A stretch of 64,000 nt of DNA from Dokdonia sp. Dokd-P16 (lineage in GTDB: Bacteria > Bacteroidota > Bacteroidia > Flavobacteriales > Flavobacteriaceae), in NCBI RefSeq assembly GCF_003095655.1, contig NZ_CP029151.1, positions 3,409,001-3,473,000 of the forward strand, read 5' to 3'. Both the position numbers and the translations under genes were made by a program. Below are positions 53,505-61,304 of the stretch, in pieces (within the stretch, counting starts at the first letter, position 1; each line of letters begins with the position of its first letter). A model generated the notes under the pieces. That model was given only the letters and a program-made list of their open reading frames with translations. It made no database searches and was not told the DNA's origin.

Positions 53505-54137
53505 ATGACCGAAATTTTTAAGAAATACTTAGTAATAGAATGGTGGATTCCAATATTATTTTTTGGAGTATCTATATTTCTCTTCTTGAGTGATATGATT
53601 TTATCGAATACGGATTTTGGATTTTACATTCTGATGTTGTCGGGATTAATACTATTTATTTCCACTATTTGGCAATTGTTTAAAGGGAAAAAATTAGTAG
53701 CCCTTTTACAATTCTCTATTTTGATAATACCGATATTATTTTTCGGCTTTATGCTTGTTGTATTTGCTGGAATGATGAACAAACCTGATAGCAAATTGAC
53801 TTTAGAAAGTATTGAACCACTCATTAAGGAAAAAACTGATTTGACCATTCCAAAAGACTTTGAGATTTTGGAAAATATAATCGAACATACAGAAGGAGCT
53901 TTTGATTCTGATTACTCAATCGGTCTTAAAATTAGATACCAAGAATCTGAAGAAAAAAATATCACGGAACAAATACACAACGGAATAAAATTTAAATCTG
54001 AAAATGGAATTTGGAAACGCTATAAAAGTGGATTTGATTACGAGCATAACGAAAACGAATTGAATAGAGCCGAACCGTTTTATTTCAAAGTAGATACTTT
54101 ATCGAATACAATTGAGCTGAATTTAATGCACTTGTGA
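53505..54137 (+). CDS. membrane protein of unknown function, accessory cassette gene
   Basis: 210 residues. Three membrane helices (WWIPILFFGVSIFLFLSDMIL, FYILMLSGLILFISTIWQLF, ALLQFSILIIPILFFGFMLVVFAGM) are followed by a 120-residue soluble domain (ESIEPLIKEKTDLTIPKDFEILENIIEHTEGAFDSDYSIGLKIRY). I do not recognise a family. It starts 10 bp after the copy 2 boundary and ends 9 bp before its 3' inverse boundary, so the gene is tightly enclosed. Confidence 0.7.
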   Translation: MTEIFKKYLVIEWWIPILFFGVSIFLFLSDMILSNTDFGFYILMLSGLILFISTIWQLFKGKKLVALLQFSILIIPILFFGFMLVVFAGMMNKPDSKLTLESIEPLIKEKTDLTIPKDFEILENIIEHTEGAFDSDYSIGLKIRYQESEEKNITEQIHNGIKFKSENGIWKRYKSGFDYEHNENELNRAEPFYFKVDTLSNTIELNLMHL

Positions 54138-54146
54138 GTAAAAACT

Positions 54147-54154
54147 ACTGGCAA
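54147..54154 (+). repeat. 3' boundary of the membrane-protein cassette
   Basis: ACTGGCAA, inverse complement of TTGCCAGT at 53487-53494. The AACAAAGAACTG continuation seen after the LRR cassette is missing because intron-like DNA begins here. Confidence 0.55.
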
Positions 54155-54235
54155 TCGAGTAGACGGCTCCGCTAGCAACTAGCAGAGTGCGCCTCTCACA
54201 CCACCATACATACGGGTCTCGTATATGGGGTTAGT
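54155..54235 (-). mobile_element. group II intron 3' end remnant (domains V and VI)
   Basis: On the minus strand, AACCCCATATACG-AGACC-CGTATGTATGGTGGTG folds like intron domain V, followed by GTGAGAGGCGCACTC and GGAGCCGTCTACTCGAT, which looks like domain VI and an intron 3' end. No reverse transcriptase gene is present, and the domain V 5' arm seems to have lost a base, so it is a dead fragment. The family assignment (class C) is from memory and needs a covariance search. Confidence 0.5.
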
Positions 54236-54325
54236 AACTTATCTGTTAGATTGCTCTTTTCAATAGTCAACATTATTTCTAAATTTATCGGTTTCACGGA
54301 TAGACCTAAAGCGAACCTTCTTAAA

Positions 54326-54355
54326 ACAGATATTGTAAGGAATGTGAAGTTGATG
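54326..54355 (+). repeat. dnaE 3' tail fragment, copy 2
   Basis: AGGAATGTGAAGTTGATG (54338-54355) is identical over 18 nt to the dnaE terminus at 51552-51569, and the preceding ACAGATATTGTA resembles ACCGATGTAGGC. Confidence 0.7.
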
Positions 54356-54379
54356 GAATTGGAATAATATGAATTACAC

Positions 54380-55120
54380 CTATTTTGAGAGTTCAAAAAT
54401 GCTTCTCTCTACAAGTGACTTGTGGAAGACATTAATGAAATCGCTGTCGTCTTTAAAATGCGACTTCGTTAATAATTTATGTTCGATGTAAATTGAACAA
54501 GTTTCCTCTTGAAATGGCCAAGGGGTAACTTTAATACTTTTATCCTTGAGATATAGAAAGACTTTTCCAATATCTAAAGAATCATTTATCTCAAATTTAC
54601 GATCTAAATCAGGAAGTTCTTCAGTACAAATCATTAACGATAATCGATCACAAAAGCGTACAACTCCATACATCCTCTCAAAAGTGGTGTCGTCTATTTT
54701 ATGTAGAGACTTGGCATTTTTAATAGTCTCTTTACATAAAGTTATAATACTCTTTTTATTAATGTCTCCTTTATGAAGAAACATAAGGTGTTCAGCTACT
54801 AGTGCCCCAACAATGATAGAACGATTTGAAGCCTTGCGAACCATGCTCTCGATTTTACTGTAAAGTTCTTTTTTTGAAGAAGTAGCTTCTCGAAAATCAA
54901 TAGGTAGATTCAAATTATTAATTCTTTCCCCTGAATTGAAATCAGTTTCCAAAGTTTCATGATTAGAAATCGCTAAGAGTGTCTCTAGCCAATATTCTGT
55001 TCGGAAATTTTCTTTTAGAGCTTGAGCAATTTGAGTAGCTAAAAATGCATGATTTGTTTGAGTTATTATTCTCCATCCTTCGTTTGTATTCTTAACTATC
55101 ATAGTCTCAATTTTAGTCAC
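54380..55120 (-). CDS. DUF3891-like protein
   Basis: 246 residues, soluble. The opening MIVKNTNEGWRIITQTNHAFLATQIAQAL fits DUF3891 (a Trp-Gln-His HD-like family), followed by AISNHETLETDF. The rest is helical (MVRKASNRSIIVGALVAEHLMFLHKGDI). No function is known to me. It is isolated between dnaE tail fragments, divergent from a membrane protein 156 bp away, and probably accessory. Confidence 0.6.
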   Translation of the reverse strand: MTKIETMIVKNTNEGWRIITQTNHAFLATQIAQALKENFRTEYWLETLLAISNHETLETDFNSGERINNLNLPIDFREATSSKKELYSKIESMVRKASNRSIIVGALVAEHLMFLHKGDINKKSIITLCKETIKNAKSLHKIDDTTFERMYGVVRFCDRLSLMICTEELPDLDRKFEINDSLDIGKVFLYLKDKSIKVTPWPFQEETCSIYIEHKLLTKSHFKDDSDFINVFHKSLVERSIFELSK

Positions 55121-55276
55121 TAAAAATACTAGATGATAGATCTAAAATTCATAAAATTAATATCCTTTAACCCTGTCTGTTAAATAGATGCAAATAATCC
55201 TTGTGCAAAATCATATATGCTAATACAGTTGTACTTTTAAGATCATCAAATAGAAAATTAATATTATATCAGACGT

Positions 55277-55819
55277 ATGATTGATTTTATCAAGACTAAT
55301 AAAATGTCACTACTTGGGGGTGTGATTACTTTTTGCTTTTTGGCAGTTGCAATATTTATATTAGGAGATATAAGCGGTTACGAGGCTAAGAAACTTATTG
55401 AATCATCACTATCAGGAATTAATATGCTGTGTAATACTATTATACTCGCATCTGCTACCATTTTAGCACTATTACTAACCTTATTGGGTATTAGTACTAG
55501 CTCAAAATCTAAACTAAAAGCAGCGCACTACAAGCAGGTTCTTAGTATTGCAAAATTCGATACCATTGTATTTATAAGCTCATTAGTTCTTTTCCAACTA
55601 TTTAATATCCCTATCACAGAATCTCAAAATTTACCAACTCATTGGTTTAAGTATGTCTATTGGATAACACTCATTTGTTCTTCTTTCATGAGTGGTATGA
55701 TGGTCACTGTAATTTTATTGCTTTATACAACTGTCACTAACATCATCACCATAGTAGGACTTGGAAAAGATCATTACTTAATTTCTGAGGATGATATTGA
55801 AGAAGAGGAAAATGAATAA
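55277..55819 (+). CDS. four-helix integral membrane protein
   Basis: 180 residues. Membrane segments at about 14-32, 49-71, 94-112 and 128-152, with a cytoplasmic acidic tail DDIEEEENE. No recognised family. It shares the segment between two dnaE tail copies with the DUF3891-like gene and may be its functional partner (divergent pair), an inference from position only. Confidence 0.62.
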   Translation: MIDFIKTNKMSLLGGVITFCFLAVAIFILGDISGYEAKKLIESSLSGINMLCNTIILASATILALLLTLLGISTSSKSKLKAAHYKQVLSIAKFDTIVFISSLVLFQLFNIPITESQNLPTHWFKYVYWITLICSSFMSGMMVTVILLLYTTVTNIITIVGLGKDHYLISEDDIEEEENE

Positions 55820-55909
55820 TGTTTTTGAGCGTTTATAAGATTTGGTAATTTGATCGATTTCCTTTGTATCCTTTTGTTTAGAAGTAATTTGACTACTTGA
55901 ATATCAGGG

Positions 55910-55992
55910 GCATAAACGTAGATTTCATTGAGCTCCTTTATATTACTACAGATCCTCTTATAGTGATGTGGGAAGAAATGTGAAGTTGATAT
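55910..55992 (+). repeat. dnaE 3' tail fragment, copy 3 (decayed pseudogene end)
   Basis: Aligns with 51487-51569 over its whole length, about 75% identical with a 1-nt deletion. Identical runs include CGTAGATTTCATTGAGC and AATGTGAAGTTGAT. It no longer encodes the dnaE terminus. Confidence 0.8.
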
Positions 55993-56010
55993 GAGTAAAA
56001 TTAAACCAAT

Positions 56011-56041
56011 AAAAAAGCTGAGCAATAAATTATTGCTCAGC
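56011..56041 (-). terminator. terminator of the secreted nuclease gene
   Basis: GCTGAGCAATA and TATTGCTCAGC form an 11-bp perfect stem with a 3-nt loop and a TTTTTT tail on the minus strand, 32 bp past the nuclease stop. Confidence 0.93.
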
Positions 56042-56072
56042 CTTAAAATTATAAATAGATAGTGTAATTTAT

Positions 56073-59000
56073 TTATCTCTTAATAAGAACCTTCGTCCCT
56101 TGTACTACACCATTTACAGTTGGCTTTAAGAAGTAAAAACCTCTATGTAAGCTCCCTAGTTGTAGCGTAGTGATTGATTGCCCTTCAGAAATTGTTGCAT
56201 TTTGAGAAAATACACGAACTCCAAAAATATTGTATAATTCGAAAAACACTTCGGTATCTATAGAACTAGTGATTTTCACATTGGCATCTTTAATTACCGG
56301 ATTAGGAAATACTTTAATCTTAGAAATAACAATTGAAGAGTTATCACAAGACCCTAAAGTTGCACCTTTTCGTAAAAACACCCTTGCAGCATAACGGCTT
56401 ACACAAAGTGAACGCCCTTTGTAACAGAGCTGAACGCGTTGTATATATGGGTTATTACCGCAAGTAACATCTTCGACAGTAACAGTAATTTCCTTTGCAG
56501 TCTCACATCCATTATCATCCATTACAGTAACCGAAACAGTACTCGTTGCTTCAGGACAAAAAGTGATACTATCTGTAGTCTCGCCTGTACTCCATAAAAT
56601 GGATGTGTCACCATCAGCCACAATTTCAGAAACTGATAAAGTAGTGCAGTCTGACCCGTAACCTTTGTATATAGTCACATCGTCAGATACTGAAAAGGTT
56701 ATCTGAGCAGGGCTAGATATATTGATGTTCTCAACAAGAAGTTCATCGTCATTACTGTCGGTAATAATAACTGAGTAAGTACCTTCAGTTAAATTCTCTG
56801 CAAAATTTTCTGTTTGACCATCACTCCAAACATAGTTATAAGGAGCAACACCTCCAGTTATAGAAACGGTTGCAACGCCATCATTTGCACCAAAACAGGT
56901 GATGTCAAATGCTTCAATAGCCGCAACTTCTAAAGGCTCTATAGTATCAAATATAAATCTAGCAGAAACAGGAAAGTGATCTGACGCTGTAAATGCATAA
57001 TCTTCATCATAAAATTGATATCCTACAGATGCACTGCTCTCAATATAATTATCAAAAAGTTCATTTGTAATTGCAATGTGGTCAATCATATTTTCTCTAG
57101 ATACAAAAGATCTAAATCCAGCATCACTTAATACACTAGTTACCACATTGTAGTTCTCTGGATCCTGTACATAAGCGATAAAAGATGATTCTGTTGTAGG
57201 TACTTCATCTGCAACTGTCTCATCTACATCATCATTGTAATCTCCCAAAAGAATAACTTTTCTATCTGAAAATTGTACATCTAAAGAATCCTTAAGTACT
57301 TCTACATCATAACGACGCATATCATACCTATTTTGAGATTGAGTACTACCATTTGCACGAGCATGTAGTGCTATTAAATCTATTTGTTCTGTGGTACCAT
57401 TGATAGTAACATCTGCAGTCATTAAGAACGGTAAACGTCCACTTGCATAGAAACGATCTGTAGTACTAGGGTAATCTACTAAAGCACTATCATCACCTCC
57501 ATTATATAATGGGTGTATAGTAGCTAATAGTGCTTGTGTTTTTACAGGATTCACCGTAGCAGTTTTGTAAATAAAACCAAGCTTTTGAAAAGGTGGTGTT
57601 CCCGTAGGATTAGAAACAGCATCAGAAAGAATATAATCGTAGCCTTCTAGTCCATCCACAAGCTCTGCAAAAAGAACATCATCTGCTATTTCTTCTACAG
57701 CAATAACATCTGCATCTAATCTTCTTAATACTGTACGTACGCTATCTCTCTGTATTTCGTCAGACATAGGTCTTCCTGCTGGCGGAGCATTATTTTCATC
57801 TCCAAACCACTCAATATTCCACGCGACTACATCAAAGCTATCATCTCTTGAAACATCAGAAGTTTCATCTGGACTTTCAAAAGGAGTAGCGCAAGGTATA
57901 TCACTTGCTAGTCTAGGTAATAATTGGAAATTATCACCAAAGCGACCTACGACCCCTACAATATCACAACTACTAGGTTGTGTTAATGTAATTAGTGAAG
58001 ATGCATTCCCATCTATACGCAACTGACCAGTTCCACTGCTATCTGTAAGTTCAAAATTAGAATTTCCAAAAAGTAAATCTCCTTCATTAGGAAAGCTTGC
58101 ATCAATAACACGCACCAACTGACCTTCATAATCAGATAATTGTGATAAAGTGATAGTAATAGGCTCTATAACACTTGTGGATGGAGCGTTTATCTCTACA
58201 ATATTAACAGGGCTTATCTGAGCAAGGTCATTAAACGAACTTCTCGTACCTGTAACTGTGATAGAATCACCGATAGCAAATACATTTTCACCATGAACAA
58301 GATTATCAAATATAGCAATCCCACCAGTTTCATCTTGAATAAATGCCGGACCATTAAACTGATCACTTACTGTTAAGATTCCAGTAGTTGTTACGGTATC
58401 TCCTTCCGCGGTTGCTCTCACCTGTGCGATTGTAAGTATTTCACCTGCTGTAACAACAGCGTCATTTGCCCCTCCTGGCGTAGGAGTTTGAGCAATATAG
58501 TTTGCTGTATTTCTAGCACCTCCTTGTCCATTTGGAATTCTCTGTAATGACTCTGAGTCTTTACTTCCATTTGAATTTTCATTTAGTTGTTCTTGTCCAG
58601 AATTTAATAACACAATTAGTTCTTGATCTGTATCATCATCTGTTCCATAAACAATTGCATCAACGAGTCCATCAAGGGTTACTACTAATCCATTTGGAAA
58701 ATCTACAGCGGTTCCCTGATATAAACCTATAGCGTCTGCTCCATTTTGAAATGAATTGCCCGGAATTACTAAATCTACATTTAGAACATCTGCATTTCCT
58801 AATACAAAGTATCCTTCTTCATTTGTAGTAAACCCTTCTAAGTCAAATGTATTATAAACAGCATCTCCATTTCCATTATAAGCGACAACAACAAATCCAG
58901 ATAGAGAAGTGTTACCCTGTCCACCATCAAAGATTTCAAGAAACTCTTGAGAATCTGATCCCGCAGTGTCTGCATCAAGTTCATTAATGACTAAAGTAAT

Positions 59001-60719
59001 TGGTTCAGTAGCATTACTATTTGTGGCTCCAGGAGTAGGTAATGCATTCACGTACGTTGCAGTTTCGCGTAGACCACCTGATCCATTTGTAAATCGTTGT
59101 AGAGAGAATGTATCCTTATTACTTAACTCATCTTCATTAAGTTGTTGCTGACCTTCTTTTAGAAGTATGAGCAAACCATCATCATCGGCATCATTAGTAT
59201 CGTAAACAACGGCATCTTGCAGGTTGTCAAGATCTACTAGACTTCCACTTGCAAAATCATTGGTAGCATCTTTATAAAGAGCAATAGCGTCTGCTCCGTT
59301 TTGAATCCCATTACTAGCAAAAACAATGCTCGCAGAAGCTATTGATTCATTTCCTAATACAAAAAAACCATTGGCATCTGTAGTGAATCCATCTAATGAA
59401 TAAGATGCATAACTAGTATCACTAGAACCGTTGTAAAATACTAACGTATATCCATCAAGAAGCGTATTACCCGTTCCTCCGTCATATAATTCAACAAACT
59501 CCATGGTGTCTGTACCAGTATTGTCTGCATCAATTTCATTGATAAGTAATACTGCATCGTTTGTTGGTTCTGAAGTAACTATACTATTTTCAGAATTTGG
59601 AGAATTAATAGCTTCACCAGCAGATGCTATTGCACTAGGAAAACTTGGAAGTCCAGCGCCATTAAAATTATTTCTAATCCAGTCTGTTGTGCTACCCGTA
59701 TTAGTTCCGCTAGGAATTCTTGATGCACCACCTACTGTGAAAGTACCTCCATCAAAATCATTAGCTAGTACCACATTTGCATATGAAAAATCTCCATCTC
59801 CTCCATCGCTTATAGCCACACCATCAATAATTTCATCCCAAGAAATAACATCGATTAATCCATCTACATCCAAATCAATGCTATCCCCTACACTACCTGT
59901 AAAGTTTGTAACAAGTAATATCGTTTGAGAACCATTTTGAAAAACATTGATTTGAAAAGGTGTGGTAAAAAGTCCATCTGCAGTTGTTGTTCCTAATGGG
60001 AATACAGAAGTAATATTACCAGCTGCATCTACATCACCTTCAATGATTAAAATTGAATACGTAGATAAGTCTTCATTAGCACCTGCAAGCACCTCTATAA
60101 ACTCGTCTGTATCAGATCCCGTATGATTAAATACAAATTCATTGATCACAGGCGTGATTATCAAAGTCCCAAAAACTTGATTGATATTTACCGCTCCAAA
60201 GGTATTTCCTTGTGTAATCTCCCAAGTGAAATCTTCCGCTTCTGTACCATTACCAGATAGAGAAAGTGAACTTTCGGTTGAAGTATCTGCTCCTTCTACT
60301 ACACCTACATCAATACTAGTAAGTCCATCTGCAGGGCCGCCTACAGCAGTAAGCTCTCCTTCATAAGATAAAAACTGAATAACGTCACCAGCTGCATCTA
60401 CAAGAGCAATACCGTCTGGAGCACCATTCTGAATTCCTGTAATTAAAAAATTTACAGTTCCAAAGCCATTTTGTTGATTGGCTATTACACCTGAAAGATC
60501 TATAGTTCTATAAGGTTCGTTATTTGAGCCATTGTATAACACTAATGACCATCCTGCTAAATCCGTTCCCTCGGGACCAGCTAATTCAATTCCTTCATTA
60601 ACATCGCCCCCAGCGTTGTCATAGTGGAATTCATTAATAAAGACACTTTGAGCATTTACATTGACACTACAAAGTGCCAGCATAAAACACAAAAGTGCGT
60701 TGAGTAATTTTGTTTTCAT
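56073..60719 (-). CDS. very large secreted nuclease with lamin-tail repeats and T9SS sorting domain
   Basis: 1548 residues. A signal peptide ends at NVNAQ. Four lamin-tail-like modules start near residues 27, 188, 391 and 578 (INEFHYDNAGGDVNEGIEL, INELDADTAGSDSQEFLEI and relatives). An OB-fold region begins near 756 (TIAQVRATAEGDTVTTTGILT). An endonuclease/exonuclease/phosphatase domain spans about 963-1265 (DVVAWNIEWFGD, VIAVEEIADD, LIALHARANG, ILLGDYNDDVDE, DHIAITNELFDN, SDHFPVSARF). A SprB-like repeat follows near 1290-1340. The C-terminus from about 1466 (KIKVFPNPVIKDANVKI) is a T9SS type A sorting domain. Probably degrades extracellular DNA for nutrient or biofilm use. Confidence 0.92.
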   Translation of the reverse strand: MKTKLLNALLCFMLALCSVNVNAQSVFINEFHYDNAGGDVNEGIELAGPEGTDLAGWSLVLYNGSNNEPYRTIDLSGVIANQQNGFGTVNFLITGIQNGAPDGIALVDAAGDVIQFLSYEGELTAVGGPADGLTSIDVGVVEGADTSTESSLSLSGNGTEAEDFTWEITQGNTFGAVNINQVFGTLIITPVINEFVFNHTGSDTDEFIEVLAGANEDLSTYSILIIEGDVDAAGNITSVFPLGTTTADGLFTTPFQINVFQNGSQTILLVTNFTGSVGDSIDLDVDGLIDVISWDEIIDGVAISDGGDGDFSYANVVLANDFDGGTFTVGGASRIPSGTNTGSTTDWIRNNFNGAGLPSFPSAIASAGEAINSPNSENSIVTSEPTNDAVLLINEIDADNTGTDTMEFVELYDGGTGNTLLDGYTLVFYNGSSDTSYASYSLDGFTTDANGFFVLGNESIASASIVFASNGIQNGADAIALYKDATNDFASGSLVDLDNLQDAVVYDTNDADDDGLLILLKEGQQQLNEDELSNKDTFSLQRFTNGSGGLRETATYVNALPTPGATNSNATEPITLVINELDADTAGSDSQEFLEIFDGGQGNTSLSGFVVVAYNGNGDAVYNTFDLEGFTTNEEGYFVLGNADVLNVDLVIPGNSFQNGADAIGLYQGTAVDFPNGLVVTLDGLVDAIVYGTDDDTDQELIVLLNSGQEQLNENSNGSKDSESLQRIPNGQGGARNTANYIAQTPTPGGANDAVVTAGEILTIAQVRATAEGDTVTTTGILTVSDQFNGPAFIQDETGGIAIFDNLVHGENVFAIGDSITVTGTRSSFNDLAQISPVNIVEINAPSTSVIEPITITLSQLSDYEGQLVRVIDASFPNEGDLLFGNSNFELTDSSGTGQLRIDGNASSLITLTQPSSCDIVGVVGRFGDNFQLLPRLASDIPCATPFESPDETSDVSRDDSFDVVAWNIEWFGDENNAPPAGRPMSDEIQRDSVRTVLRRLDADVIAVEEIADDVLFAELVDGLEGYDYILSDAVSNPTGTPPFQKLGFIYKTATVNPVKTQALLATIHPLYNGGDDSALVDYPSTTDRFYASGRLPFLMTADVTINGTTEQIDLIALHARANGSTQSQNRYDMRRYDVEVLKDSLDVQFSDRKVILLGDYNDDVDETVADEVPTTESSFIAYVQDPENYNVVTSVLSDAGFRSFVSRENMIDHIAITNELFDNYIESSASVGYQFYDEDYAFTASDHFPVSARFIFDTIEPLEVAAIEAFDITCFGANDGVATVSITGGVAPYNYVWSDGQTENFAENLTEGTYSVIITDSNDDELLVENINISSPAQITFSVSDDVTIYKGYGSDCTTLSVSEIVADGDTSILWSTGETTDSITFCPEATSTVSVTVMDDNGCETAKEITVTVEDVTCGNNPYIQRVQLCYKGRSLCVSRYAARVFLRKGATLGSCDNSSIVISKIKVFPNPVIKDANVKITSSIDTEVFFELYNIFGVRVFSQNATISEGQSITTLQLGSLHRGFYFLKPTVNGVVQGTKVLIKR

Positions 60720-61156
60720 AGAGTGAGTTTTAAGTTATGATTTCAACAAATTTACAACCATACTCAACACCCCATGTTTCTATATTGTTAAGGCTTAAAG
60801 GAAAGAGGCATTACTATGTTTATATTTTTATATAAATAGTAATAGGGTGAGCATTGTGATTTTATTTTAAGCAAAAAAGCATCAATACTGGAGATATAAT
60901 AAGTGATTTAAAACCCCAATAATCTCCTTTACAATTATGAAATTTAAACTTTAACATTAAAATCATGTTGCTCATTAATCAACGGAAACCCCTCTATTTA
61001 TCTATAATTCTAGATTTATAGAATTCTAAATTTCTATAATTATAGCTTTTATGGGAAAACCCGTAATTTGCTACAATGTATAAATAGTATATTGAAGTAC
61101 GTAAAATCTTAATCAGCTATATAACTGACCTAATAAATTATAAAATCTCTCAAATT
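60720..61156. other. 437-bp intergenic region
   Basis: Separates the leftward nuclease gene from the rightward small ORF and RavA-like gene. It contains AT-rich repeat copy B and no other gene. It is not known where the core chromosome resumes. Confidence 0.55.
60977..61095 (+). repeat. AT-rich 120-bp repeat, copy B
   Basis: Aligned with copy A (51624-51745). The palindrome CTATAATTATAG is at 61034-61045, followed by TTATGGGAAAA and CCGTAATTTGC. It ends about 60 bp before a small ORF. Confidence 0.75.
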
Positions 61157-61300
61157 ATGAGTAAACCAATTACACCTAAAGATAATTCAGCTAATCACAA
61201 TAATGCTAATAAAGGAACAAATGGACAAAATAAACAACATTCACAAGTTCATGGAAATAGAGGTAAACAACTAAACCCAAATCAAAAATCAAAGAAATAG
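61157..61300 (+). CDS. 47-residue Asn/Lys/Gln-rich small protein
   Basis: ATG at 61157, TAG at 61298. Hydrophilic, no membrane segment, rich in Asn, Gln and Lys (SKPITPKDNSANHNNANKGT; ending LNPNQKSKK). Its stop is 4 bp before the RavA-like ATG, so the two probably form a unit. It is too short for routine gene calling. I recall similar short proteins before AAA ATPase genes in Flavobacteriia but no function. Confidence 0.6.
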   Translation: MSKPITPKDNSANHNNANKGTNGQNKQHSQVHGNRGKQLNPNQKSKK

Positions 61301-61304
61301 TTTG

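Larger units (their letters stand above)
54138..54379. other. 242-bp junction region
   Basis: Contains the 3' boundary of the membrane-protein cassette, a group II intron-like remnant and a fragment of the dnaE tail, in that order. No gene. Confidence 0.6.

Noticed and set aside
53254-53508. 84-codon frame between the cassette ORFs
   Set aside because: Crosses the 20-bp palindrome and the cassette leader; its end overlaps the next gene's start and it has no coding character.
51850-54137. Toxin-immunity pair for the two cassette ORFs
   Set aside because: The LRR protein and the three-helix membrane protein lack any toxin or immunity motif I can name firmly; each has its own boundaries, so pairing is not supported.
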